From Propioniciclava sp. MC1595 (lineage in GTDB: Bacteria; Actinomycetota; Actinomycetes; Propionibacteriales; Propionibacteriaceae), in NCBI RefSeq assembly GCF_017569205.1, contig NZ_CP071870.1, forward strand, positions 1,116,001 to 1,180,000: DNA of 64,000 bases, given 5' to 3'. Each line of letters starts with the position of its first letter. Position 1 is the first letter of the stretch. This document shows positions 1-8,288 of this stretch, in pieces. The position numbers and the translations under genes are program-made. The notes beneath the pieces are model-generated. The model saw only the letters and a list, made by a program, of their open reading frames with translations, did not search any database and had not been told where the DNA came from.

Positions 1-319
1 GGGGCTCGTACTCGGGCTTGTCGGGGCCGGCGCTGGGGTAGTCGGTCTGCTGCGCCTCCCATGTGATGATGCCGTCCTTGACGTACACCTTCCACGAGCA
101 CGACCCGGTGCAGTTCACGCCGTGGGTCGAGCGGACGACCTTGTCGTAGGCCCAGCGGTCGCGGTAGAACCAGTCGCCGCGGCCACCCTCCTTGAACACG
201 GCCCGGTTGTCGGCGGTGACGGGGGCCTTGCTGAAGAACTTCCCGGCGCCGATCAGGGCGTCGGCGAGGGGGCCGTCGAGTCCGGCGGAGGAGGCGGGCC
301 GGGGCTGCGTGGCTGTCAT
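1..319 (-). CDS. narG: Respiratory nitrate reductase alpha subunit, N-terminal part (cut by window edge)
   Basis: Catalytic molybdopterin subunit of membrane-bound nitrate reductase, which reduces nitrate to nitrite with electrons from the quinol pool via NarH and NarI. Only about 106 N-terminal residues lie in the window. They include [18 protein letters not shown] followed by an [12 protein letters not shown] segment, the N-terminal Fe-S/Mo-bisMGD signature of NarG (His-Cys-Cys region). The ATG overlaps the TGA of the upstream regulator by four bases (ATGA), so the two are probably co-transcribed. narH, narJ and narI would be expected beyond the left edge, which I cannot see. Identification is secure; completeness is unknown. 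Confidence 0.95.
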   Translation of the reverse strand, partial: MTATQPRPASSAGLDGPLADALIGAGKFFSKAPVTADNRAVFKEGGRGDWFYRDRWAYDKVVRSTHGVNCTGSCSWKVYVKDGIITWEAQQTDYPSAGPDKPEYEP

Positions 320-1104
320 CGTGCTGGCCTTTCGGTCGGGGGGACGGGGACGGAACGTTCGGGGAACGGGGTCGCGGTGCTCAGCCGGGCGACGCAGAGC
401 TCGGGCTGGACGAAGGGGATGAGGCTGACCGTCGCGTCGGTCTCGCCGAGGGCCTCGAGGGTGCCCTGGATCACGCCGCGGTGGACGCCGCAGGCGACGG
501 CCGGGTTGTCCACCGCCAGCTGTCGCAGGGGGCAGTGGTGCAGGCCCAGCTGGGCGGTGCGGCCGGCGTCGGCGGTGGAGACGGTGGGCTGGTAGCCCCA
601 GCGGTCGAGGACGTCGAGGACGGCGCCGACCTTCGCCAGCCAGGCGCCGGGCGTGCTGGCCGGGGTGCTGTTCTCGGCGACGTCGATGCCGACGAGCTCG
701 GCCGCGTGCTCGAGGGCCCAGCGGCGACCCGCCTCGGCGGCGTCGTGGGACTCGCCCGAGGCCATCGACGCGGCGAGCACCTCCGCCAGCAGGCGGTAGG
801 CGTCGGGGGCCGTGACCTCGGTGAGCTGGCCGGGCTGGACGGTGAACCGGCGGCGGGGGCGTCCGACGCGCGCGCGCTCGTCGTGGGAGGCCACCAGGCC
901 GGCCTGCTCGAGGCGGTCGAGGTGGAACCGGACCGTGGTCACGTGGAGGTGGAGGCGTTCGGCGAGGTCGGCGGCGGTCAGGCCGGTGCTTCGGTTGGGC
1001 TGGCCCGCGCTGGTGAGGTGGGGGAGGTTGGCGAGGGCGTCCACGATCTCGCGGCGCACGGGTGACGAGAGCACGTCCAACGGCTGGACCTGTGCCTCGG
1101 TCAT
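316..1104 (-). CDS. ArsR/SufR-like winged-helix regulator with C-terminal cysteines, next to narG
   Basis: 262-residue predicted transcriptional regulator. Residues about 9-90 form a winged helix-turn-helix ([12 protein letters not shown], then [20 protein letters not shown] and a basic wing GRPRRRF). The C-terminal domain carries C191, C205 and C237, with His at 189-190 and 208. That arrangement recalls SufR-type regulators, which hold an Fe-S cluster through C-terminal cysteines, although the spacing here (C-x13-C-x31-C) differs. The ATG at 1104 was chosen over an upstream in-frame start because homology begins there. It overlaps narG and is divergent from narK, so it is a good candidate for the local nitrate, NO or oxygen-responsive switch. 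That role is inference. Confidence 0.85.
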   Translation of the reverse strand: MTEAQVQPLDVLSSPVRREIVDALANLPHLTSAGQPNRSTGLTAADLAERLHLHVTTVRFHLDRLEQAGLVASHDERARVGRPRRRFTVQPGQLTEVTAPDAYRLLAEVLAASMASGESHDAAEAGRRWALEHAAELVGIDVAENSTPASTPGAWLAKVGAVLDVLDRWGYQPTVSTADAGRTAQLGLHHCPLRQLAVDNPAVACGVHRGVIQGTLEALGETDATVSLIPFVQPELCVARLSTATPFPERSVPVPPTERPAR

Positions 1105-1340
1105 CGTCGCCCCCCGTCTGTTTCGCGGGCTCCCTCGCACGGGTTTGGAGGAAGGTCGTCCTGAGTCTAACCAGATCCCTGCGGCGGCGTGCAAACTCCG
1201 GTAGATTGCGCTTGAAAACTTGATTTCACGGCCGTGTTTGCAAACCTACGCCGTGTAGTTGACGGTGTTGTCAGGCGTGTGGTTTCATCCGGTTGGTCCT
1301 CATAAAAAGGATATCGGCCGACATATCAAGGAGCCCCCGC
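1105..1340. promoter_or_regulatory. Divergent regulator-narG / narK promoter region with adjacent palindromes
   Basis: The 236-base divergent spacer is noticeably more AT-rich than its surroundings. It holds two abutting perfect palindromes, CACGGCCGTG at 1227-1236 and GTTTGCAAAC at 1236-1245. A second GCAAAC copy lies at 1191-1196. These are plausible operator sites for the neighbouring regulator. The narK1 ribosome-binding site AAGGAG is at 1328-1333. Assignment of individual -10 or -35 boxes is uncertain. Confidence 0.5.
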
Positions 1341-2723
1341 ATGGTCGGAGAAGTCCAGCGACACGAGGCGCCCGGTTCTGGCCGGGTGCTGACGATGTCC
1401 ACCATCGCGTTCACGATGATGTTCGCGGTGTGGCTGATGTTCGGCATCCTCGGCAAGCCCATCCAGGCGGAGTTCGGGCTGACCGACGTCGAGCTCAGCT
1501 GGATCAGCGCGGTGGCCGTCCTCAACGGCTCGATGTGGCGCCTGCCGGCCGGCATGCTGGCCGACCGCATCGGTGGCAAGAAGGTCATGCTGTTCCTGCT
1601 GGTGTCCGGGGCGGTGGCGTCGTTCGCGGTCTCGTTTGCCAACAGCTACCCCATGCTGCTCGTGCTGGCCTTCCTGGTCGGCTTCGTCGGCAACAGCTTC
1701 AGCGTCGGTGTCGCGTGGAACAACGCGTGGTTCACCGACCGCCGCAAGGGCTTCGCCCTGGGCCTGTTCGGCGCCGGCAACGTGGGTGCCTCGGTGACCA
1801 AGTTCATCGGCCCTGCGATCATCGCGGCCACCGCGGGGGCCACGTACGGCCTCGGTGTCGTGGGCGGCTGGCGACTCATCCCGGTCATCTACGGCGTGCT
1901 GCTGCTGGCCATCGCCGTCACCCTGTTCTTCGTCACCCCGCACGCCGACCGGATGCCCGGCGCGACCAAGAGCGTCGCGGCGATGCTGGAGCCCCTCAAG
2001 GACATCCGGGTGTGGCGGTTCTCGCTGTACTACGTCGTCGTGTTCGGCGCGTACGTCGCGCTGTCGGCGACCCTGCCGGCCTACTACGTCGACAACTTCG
2101 GGGTCGACCTCACGACCGCTGGCCTGCTCACGGCGACCTTCATCTTCCCGGCCTCCCTGCTGCGGCCGGTCGGTGGCTGGTTCAGCGACCGCTGGGGCGC
2201 ACGCAGGGCCATGTACGGCACCTTCTTCGTGATGCTCGCCGCCTCCGGCGTCCTGATGATGCCCAACGGCCACATCGTGCTGTACCAGCCCGACGGTGGG
2301 CGCAACGAGGTCATGCACTACGCGATCAACCTCTGGCTGTTCGTCGCCCTGGTCTTCGTGATCGGCTGTGCGATGGGCGTCGGCAAGGCCGCGGTCTACA
2401 AGCACATCCCCACGTACTTCCCCGACAACGTCGGGTCCGTGGGTGGCCTGGTCGGGATGCTCGGCGGCCTGGGCGGCTTCTTCCTCCCGCCGATGTTCGC
2501 CTACACCAAGCAGTTCACCGGCATGGCCAACTCGACGTTCGCGATCCTCTTCGCCGTCACCGCCATCTCCCTGGTCTGGATGCACTGGACCATCCACCGC
2601 ATGCTCCACGCCGAGTCCCCGCACCTGGGCGACGCCATCGAGGTCCCGTCCTCGCCGGCCAGCCCCCGTGAGTACGTCCCCGCCCGCTCCACCACCGCCC
2701 TCACCGAGGAGGAACTGCGATGA
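1341..2723 (+). CDS. narK: Nitrate/nitrite MFS transporter, NarK1-like
   Basis: 460-residue, 12-helix major facilitator of the nitrate-nitrite porter family, supplying nitrate to the reductase encoded divergently. The nitrate signature loops are visible: GLFGAGNVGASVTKFIGP in the N half and GGLVGMLGGLGGFFLPP in the C half. The two substrate-binding arginines are probably R67 (SMWRLPAG) and R275 (SLLRPVGG). The GNxGASVTK form is typical of the type I (nitrate/proton symport-like) subgroup. The start at 1341 has AAGGAG eight bases upstream; an in-frame start 48 bases earlier lacks a ribosome-binding site. It overlaps the next transporter by four bases. Confidence 0.93.
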   Translation: MVGEVQRHEAPGSGRVLTMSTIAFTMMFAVWLMFGILGKPIQAEFGLTDVELSWISAVAVLNGSMWRLPAGMLADRIGGKKVMLFLLVSGAVASFAVSFANSYPMLLVLAFLVGFVGNSFSVGVAWNNAWFTDRRKGFALGLFGAGNVGASVTKFIGPAIIAATAGATYGLGVVGGWRLIPVIYGVLLLAIAVTLFFVTPHADRMPGATKSVAAMLEPLKDIRVWRFSLYYVVVFGAYVALSATLPAYYVDNFGVDLTTAGLLTATFIFPASLLRPVGGWFSDRWGARRAMYGTFFVMLAASGVLMMPNGHIVLYQPDGGRNEVMHYAINLWLFVALVFVIGCAMGVGKAAVYKHIPTYFPDNVGSVGGLVGMLGGLGGFFLPPMFAYTKQFTGMANSTFAILFAVTAISLVWMHWTIHRMLHAESPHLGDAIEVPSSPASPREYVPARSTTALTEEELR

Positions 2724-4114
2724 GTACAGAAGCCCGTTCCGGCAAGGAATGGTTGACCGCCTGGAATCCCGAGGACGAGGCCACCTGGGACAAGGCTCTT
2801 GCCTGGCGCACCCTGTGGATCACGACCTTCACGCTCACGATGTGCTTCGTCGCCTGGTTCCTGCCCAGCGCGATCATCCCGAAGCTCAACGCGATCGGCT
2901 ACAACTTCACGCCCGGCCAGCTGTACTGGCTCGCGGCGACCCCGGGCCTGTCGGCCGGCCTCCTGCGCCTGGTCTGGATGGTGCTGCCCCCGATCATGGG
3001 CACCCGCAAGATGGTGGCGCTGACCACGCTGCTGCTGTTCTTCCCGGTGCTCGGCTGGGGCGTGCGCACCATGCTGCCGGGCACGGCGCCCTACTGGGAA
3101 CTGCTCGTACTGGCGTTCCTCGCCGGCATCGGCGGCGGCGCGTTCTCGGGCTTCATGCCCTCGACGTCCTACTTCTTCCCCAAGCGCATGCAGGGCACCG
3201 CGCTGGGCCTGCAGGCCGGCATCGGCAACTTCGGTGTCTCGCTGGTGCAGCTGCTCACCCCGTGGATCATCGGCTTCGGCATGTTCTGGTGGATGGGCAT
3301 CAGCCAGGAGATGAAGCTGCCCGGCAAGCCCGACCAGACGGTCTGGTACCAGGCCGCCTCCTACGTCTGGCTGCCCTTCATCCTCATCGGTGCGTACCTG
3401 GCCTGGCAGTACTTGAAGTCCGTGCCGATCAAGGCCAACATCCGCCAGCAGTTCGACATCTTCTCCAACCAGGACACCTGGTGGATGACGATCCTCTACA
3501 TCATGACCTTCGGCACGTTCTCCGGCCTGTCGGCCCAGTTCGGCCTGCTGATGAACCAGCTGTACGGCTCCGGCAACGCCGCGATCGTCCAGGGGACCGG
3601 CGCGGCGGCGCAGATCCTCGTCGACGGCTACACCGTGCCCGACCCCGCGAAGTACGTCTTCCTCGGGCCGCTCGTCGGCGCCGGCGCGCGCGTGCTGTTC
3701 GCCCCGCTCACCGACAAGATGGGTGGCGCGATCTGGACGCTGGTGTCCGGCATCGGCCTCGTCGGTTCGATCTGGTGGACCATCGGCGGCCTGACCCCCG
3801 ACCTGACGTCGGCGGCCACGCTCTCGGCCGGCTTCAACCGCTTCCTGTGGGGCATGCTGCTGATCTTCCTGTTCGCGGGGATCGGCAACGCGTCGACGTT
3901 CAAGCAGATGCCGATGATCTTCGAGCCCCGCCAGGCCGGTGGCGTCATCGGCTGGACCGCCGCGATCGCCGCCTTCGGCCCGTTCCTGTTCGGCATCGGC
4001 CTCACCACGCTCGGCGTCGTGCCGTTCTACTGGATCGGCGTCGTGTGGGCCGTCCTGTGCGTCGCGCTCACCTGGTGGCGTTACGCCCGCCCGGGCGCCC
4101 CGAAGCCCAGCTGA
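2720..4114 (+). CDS. narK: Nitrate/nitrite MFS transporter, NarK2-like
   Basis: 464-residue second nitrate-nitrite porter, translationally coupled to the first (ATGA overlap; GGAGGAA ribosome-binding site). It carries the type II signature GLQAGIGNFGVSLVQLLTP, typical of NarK2-like nitrate/nitrite antiporters. Candidate substrate arginines are R83 (AGLLRLVW) and R324 (GARVLFAPLTDKMGG). A type I plus type II pair, sometimes fused in one polypeptide as in Paracoccus, usually serves nitrate respiration: one starts uptake and the other exchanges nitrate for nitrite. Direction of transport here is inferred from subfamily resemblance. Confidence 0.93.
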   Translation: MSTEARSGKEWLTAWNPEDEATWDKALAWRTLWITTFTLTMCFVAWFLPSAIIPKLNAIGYNFTPGQLYWLAATPGLSAGLLRLVWMVLPPIMGTRKMVALTTLLLFFPVLGWGVRTMLPGTAPYWELLVLAFLAGIGGGAFSGFMPSTSYFFPKRMQGTALGLQAGIGNFGVSLVQLLTPWIIGFGMFWWMGISQEMKLPGKPDQTVWYQAASYVWLPFILIGAYLAWQYLKSVPIKANIRQQFDIFSNQDTWWMTILYIMTFGTFSGLSAQFGLLMNQLYGSGNAAIVQGTGAAAQILVDGYTVPDPAKYVFLGPLVGAGARVLFAPLTDKMGGAIWTLVSGIGLVGSIWWTIGGLTPDLTSAATLSAGFNRFLWGMLLIFLFAGIGNASTFKQMPMIFEPRQAGGVIGWTAAIAAFGPFLFGIGLTTLGVVPFYWIGVVWAVLCVALTWWRYARPGAPKPS

Positions 4115-4140
4115 CCGCCGGGGGCCTTGGCCGGCCCCGG

Positions 4141-4208
4141 CAGACGCACCTCCCGAGTGAATCCGCACCTGCTCCAGTGGGTGCGGATTCACTTTGGGGG
4201 TGCGTCTG
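4141..4208. terminator. 68-base extended hairpin after narK2
   Basis: Outer arms 4141-4150 and 4199-4208 (CAGACGCACC/GGTGCGTCTG) are perfectly complementary. Inner arms 4157-4169 and 4180-4192 (13 bp, GTGAATCCGCACC) are also perfect, separated by a 6-base internal loop on each side. It is probably the narK transcription terminator, though it lacks a clear U-tract. Confidence 0.55.
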
Positions 4209-4290
4209 TGTCCGCGCCCGGTTCGCCCGGTGCATCCGGGCTTGTGGATGGCTTGTTGTCATCGTTTGCACGCCCTGCGAGGCCCCTCGC

Positions 4291-4317
4291 TTGCCTATTA
4301 GTCGGAGTGACTATAAA
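4291..4317 (+). promoter_or_regulatory. Candidate promoter of the 23-residue small gene, with inverted repeat
   Basis: A TATAAA -10-like hexamer lies at 4312-4317, with a weak TTGCCT -35-like element at 4291-4296 (15-base spacing). The inverted repeat TAGTC-N5-GACTA (4299-4303/4309-4313) overlaps the -10 and could be an operator. Initiation about seven bases downstream would start the RNA at the first arm of the structure that encloses the small reading frame. Confidence 0.4.
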
Positions 4318-4369
4318 TTGGAGGTGTCCTCAAGGGAGGACGTGAAGAAGGAAAGCGAGGAGGTGCAGC

Positions 4370-4441
4370 ATGAAGCTCAGCGACATCGTCGAGATGTGGA
4401 ACGAGATCTCCGAGGAGATGGCCCAGGCCCACCAGCTCTGA
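4370..4441 (+). CDS. Possible 23-residue small protein or leader peptide
   Basis: Short frame beginning MKLSDIVEMW and ending QAHQL, 23 residues, acidic and amphipathic-helix-like (many Glu, three Met). It has a strong ribosome-binding site, GAGGAGG, 8 bases before the ATG. The frame is framed by the inverted repeat GGTGTCCTCA (4323-4332) and TGAGGACACC (4439-4448); the second arm begins with its stop codon, so translation termination would disrupt the pairing. An alternative 5' hairpin GTCCTC-AAGG-GAGGAC (4326-4341) competes with it. It could be a free small protein or a leader peptide controlling read-through toward the ABC-F gene. I do not recognise the sequence. Confidence 0.4.
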   Translation: MKLSDIVEMWNEISEEMAQAHQL

Positions 4442-4450
4442 GGACACCCC

Positions 4451-4537
4451 GGGGTTCCTGAACCCCCCGCTCCCCGGCCCAGGGGATGCGAAACGACAAT
4501 CCAAGCCTGACACCACAAAGCGGTGGTGTCGGGCTTG
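4451..4537 (+). terminator. Terminator-like hairpins after the small gene
   Basis: A small stem GGGGTTC/GAACCCC lies at 4451-4466. It is followed by a strong 15-bp stem, 4502-4516 with 4523-4537 (one G-U pair, 6-base loop). The second stem would end the small transcript 60 bases before the ABC-F promoter. The downstream sequence is only weakly U-rich. Confidence 0.5.
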
Positions 4538-4612
4538 AACCATGTTCGGGCCCGTTTCAGCGCAGTCCCGGCGGGACCGGCCCCTCCTCGTCCAGCTAGT
4601 CTGGCCCCCGAC

Positions 4613-6433
<1,821 letters not shown>

Positions 6434-6444
6434 GCTCGCTGTAC

Positions 6445-6510
6445 TGACCCTGACACAACAGTGGATCGGGGCCGGTAGTCCGACCAGGATCCACTGTTGG
6501 GTTCGAGTCA
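6445..6510. terminator. Extended hairpin between convergent ABC-F and DUF4191 genes
   Basis: Perfect 12-bp arms CAACAGTGGATC (6456-6467) and its complement (6488-6499) enclose a 20-base loop. Pairing extends outward imperfectly to TGAC/GTCA at 6445-6448 and 6507-6510, giving a 66-base element. It sits between convergent genes and is probably a bidirectional terminator. Confidence 0.5.
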
Positions 6511-6547
6511 ATGGGCCGCATGCACCAGACCGCGGCCCGAACCAGGC

Positions 6548-7312
6548 TCAGCGCCCGCGCATCGCCCGGTTGATGCCCTTGGGCGTCGGCATCGGGCCCT
6601 TGGGCATCGGCGCCTTGGGGCGCACGGCGTCCAGGGCGCGCAGGCGCTGGCGCACCTCGGTCACCTGGTGGGGCTGCAGCGCCTTGGGCAGGGCCTTGAT
6701 GTGCTTCTCGAGGTCGCCCAGCTTGACCTGGCCGTCGCCCTTGCCGAGCAGGACCTGGGTCACGGGCGTCCCGTACGAGACCTGCTCGTGCTTGCGGGCC
6801 TCGCCCTGGATCAGCGGACGCACGCGGCCCACGGTGCCCTCGCCGATGAGCACGATGCCGCTGGGGCCGACGACGCGGTGCACCAGGTCGAGCTGGCGGG
6901 TCGCGGCGATGCCCATGTCGTAGGTGTACTTCTTGTTGTTCAGCAGCTGCAGGGCGACCTCGGCCGAACCGGGCTGGCCCTCGTAGCGCTTCACCATCGC
7001 GTACTTCACCCGCCGGGTGAGCATGATCATGGCGCCGAGCACGCCCGAGACCAGCGCCAGGGGCAGCCAAGCCCACCAGGCCATGTTCGACACGATGCCC
7101 AGCACGGCGATCAGGGCGACGAGGCCCAGGCCGACGCCGAGCATCCACCACGTCACCGACGGGTCGACCTCGGCGGTGCGCTTGTACGCCTCGACGAACT
7201 GACGCCAACGACCCCAGTCCCGCGGGTCGTCGCTGTTCTTGCGCCGCAGCTTCTCCGCCTTGATGGCGGCCTTCTGCTTGGCGGCGAGTTCCTTCGCCTT
7301 TTCGCTGGCCAT
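6548..7312 (-). CDS. DUF4191 membrane protein
   Basis: 254-residue actinobacterial protein of unknown function. The N terminus is highly basic (about residues 1-50). Two adjacent transmembrane helices follow at about 55-100 (MLGVGLGLVALIAVLGIV and WAWLPLALVSGVLGAMIML), then a cytosolic domain and a Pro/Lys-rich tail. It is the lipA neighbour in many actinobacteria (Rv2219 position in M. tuberculosis, from memory). The ATG at 7312 is preferred because GGAG lies six bases upstream; a GTG six bases earlier overlaps the lipA stop codon. Only two bases separate it from lipA, so they form an operon. Confidence 0.85.
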   Translation of the reverse strand: MASEKAKELAAKQKAAIKAEKLRRKNSDDPRDWGRWRQFVEAYKRTAEVDPSVTWWMLGVGLGLVALIAVLGIVSNMAWWAWLPLALVSGVLGAMIMLTRRVKYAMVKRYEGQPGSAEVALQLLNNKKYTYDMGIAATRQLDLVHRVVGPSGIVLIGEGTVGRVRPLIQGEARKHEQVSYGTPVTQVLLGKGDGQVKLGDLEKHIKALPKALQPHQVTEVRQRLRALDAVRPKAPMPKGPMPTPKGINRAMRGR

Positions 7313-7314
7313 TC

Positions 7315-8262
7315 TCACTCCACGCTGGTCGTCACGGGTGCCTTGCGCCGGGCATCGATCGCCTGGCGGTAGAGCCGGCCCGCACGGTAGGACGAGCGGA
7401 CGAGCGGCCCCGAGAGCACTCCTGCATATCCTAGGGCCTTCGCCTCGGTCTCCAGCTCACCGAACTCCTCGGGCGTCACCCAGCGGTCGATCGGGTGGTG
7501 CTTGGCCGACGGGCGCAGGTACTGCGTGATCGTGACCAGCTCGGTGCCCGCCGAGCGCAGGTCGACCAGGGCCTGCGTGATCTCCTCGCGCGTCTCGCCC
7601 ATGCCCAGGATCAGGTTCGACTTGGTCACCAGCCCCGCCTCGCGGGCCTGGGCCAGCACCGACAGCGAGCGGTCGTAGTCGAACGCCGGGCGGATGCGCC
7701 TGAAGATCCGTGGCACGGTCTCGACGTTGTGCGCGAACACCTCGGGGGCCGCCTCGAACACCGTCTCCAGCGCCGAGCGCGAGCCCTTGAAGTCGTCGAC
7801 CAGCAGCTCGACGCCGCAACCGGGGTTGAGCTCCTTGATCTGGCGGCAGGTCTCGGCGTACAGCCACGACGCGCCGTCGGGCAGGTCGTCGCGGGCCACG
7901 CCGGTCACGGTCGCGTAGCGCAGGCCCATCTCGCGCACCGACTCGGCGACGCGGCGCGGCTCGTCCTTGTCGTAGCCCGATGGACGCCCCGTCGCGATCT
8001 GGCAGAAGTCGCAGCGGCGCGTGCACTGGTCGCCGCCGATGAGGAAGGTGGCCTCGCGGTCCTCCCAGCACTCGAAGATGTTGGGGCACCCGGCCTCCTG
8101 GCACACCGTGTGCAGGCCGCCGCCCTTCACCCGTGACTGCATGTCCCGGTACTCCGGGCCCATCACCGCCTTGGTCTTGATCCAGGCCGGCTTGCGTTCG
8201 ATCGGGGTCTCTGCGTTGCGCGCCTCGATGCGCAGCAGTCGACGTGGCTGGGTGTCGGTCAC
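7315..8262 (-). CDS. lipA: Lipoyl synthase
   Basis: 315-residue radical SAM enzyme that inserts two sulfurs into protein-bound octanoate, making the lipoyl cofactor of 2-oxoacid dehydrogenases and the glycine cleavage H protein. The auxiliary cluster cysteines are C54, C59 and C65 ([12 protein letters not shown]). The radical SAM cluster is CTRRCDFC (C80, C84, C87). The C-terminal RSSYRAG motif supplies the serine ligand. Translation starts at GTG, six bases after TAGGAT (8269-8274 on the minus strand), so the transcript looks leaderless. It acts after LipB, which here lies beyond an intervening phosphofructokinase gene. Confidence 0.97.
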   Translation of the reverse strand: MTDTQPRRLLRIEARNAETPIERKPAWIKTKAVMGPEYRDMQSRVKGGGLHTVCQEAGCPNIFECWEDREATFLIGGDQCTRRCDFCQIATGRPSGYDKDEPRRVAESVREMGLRYATVTGVARDDLPDGASWLYAETCRQIKELNPGCGVELLVDDFKGSRSALETVFEAAPEVFAHNVETVPRIFRRIRPAFDYDRSLSVLAQAREAGLVTKSNLILGMGETREEITQALVDLRSAGTELVTITQYLRPSAKHHPIDRWVTPEEFGELETEAKALGYAGVLSGPLVRSSYRAGRLYRQAIDARRKAPVTTSVE

Positions 8263-8288
8263 CCGACCATCCTAGGCTCGGGTACGGG

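Noticed and set aside
1211-1226. TTGAAAACTTGAT as an FNR/CRP-type box for nar genes
   Set aside because: It is a direct repeat of TTGA rather than the inverted TTGAT-N4-ATCAA arrangement, so I do not call an FNR site.
6491-6515. GGTTCGAGTC resembling a tRNA T-arm
   Set aside because: The flanking five-base stems do not pair and no D-arm, anticodon arm or acceptor stem is present; the sequence is the right arm of a palindrome.
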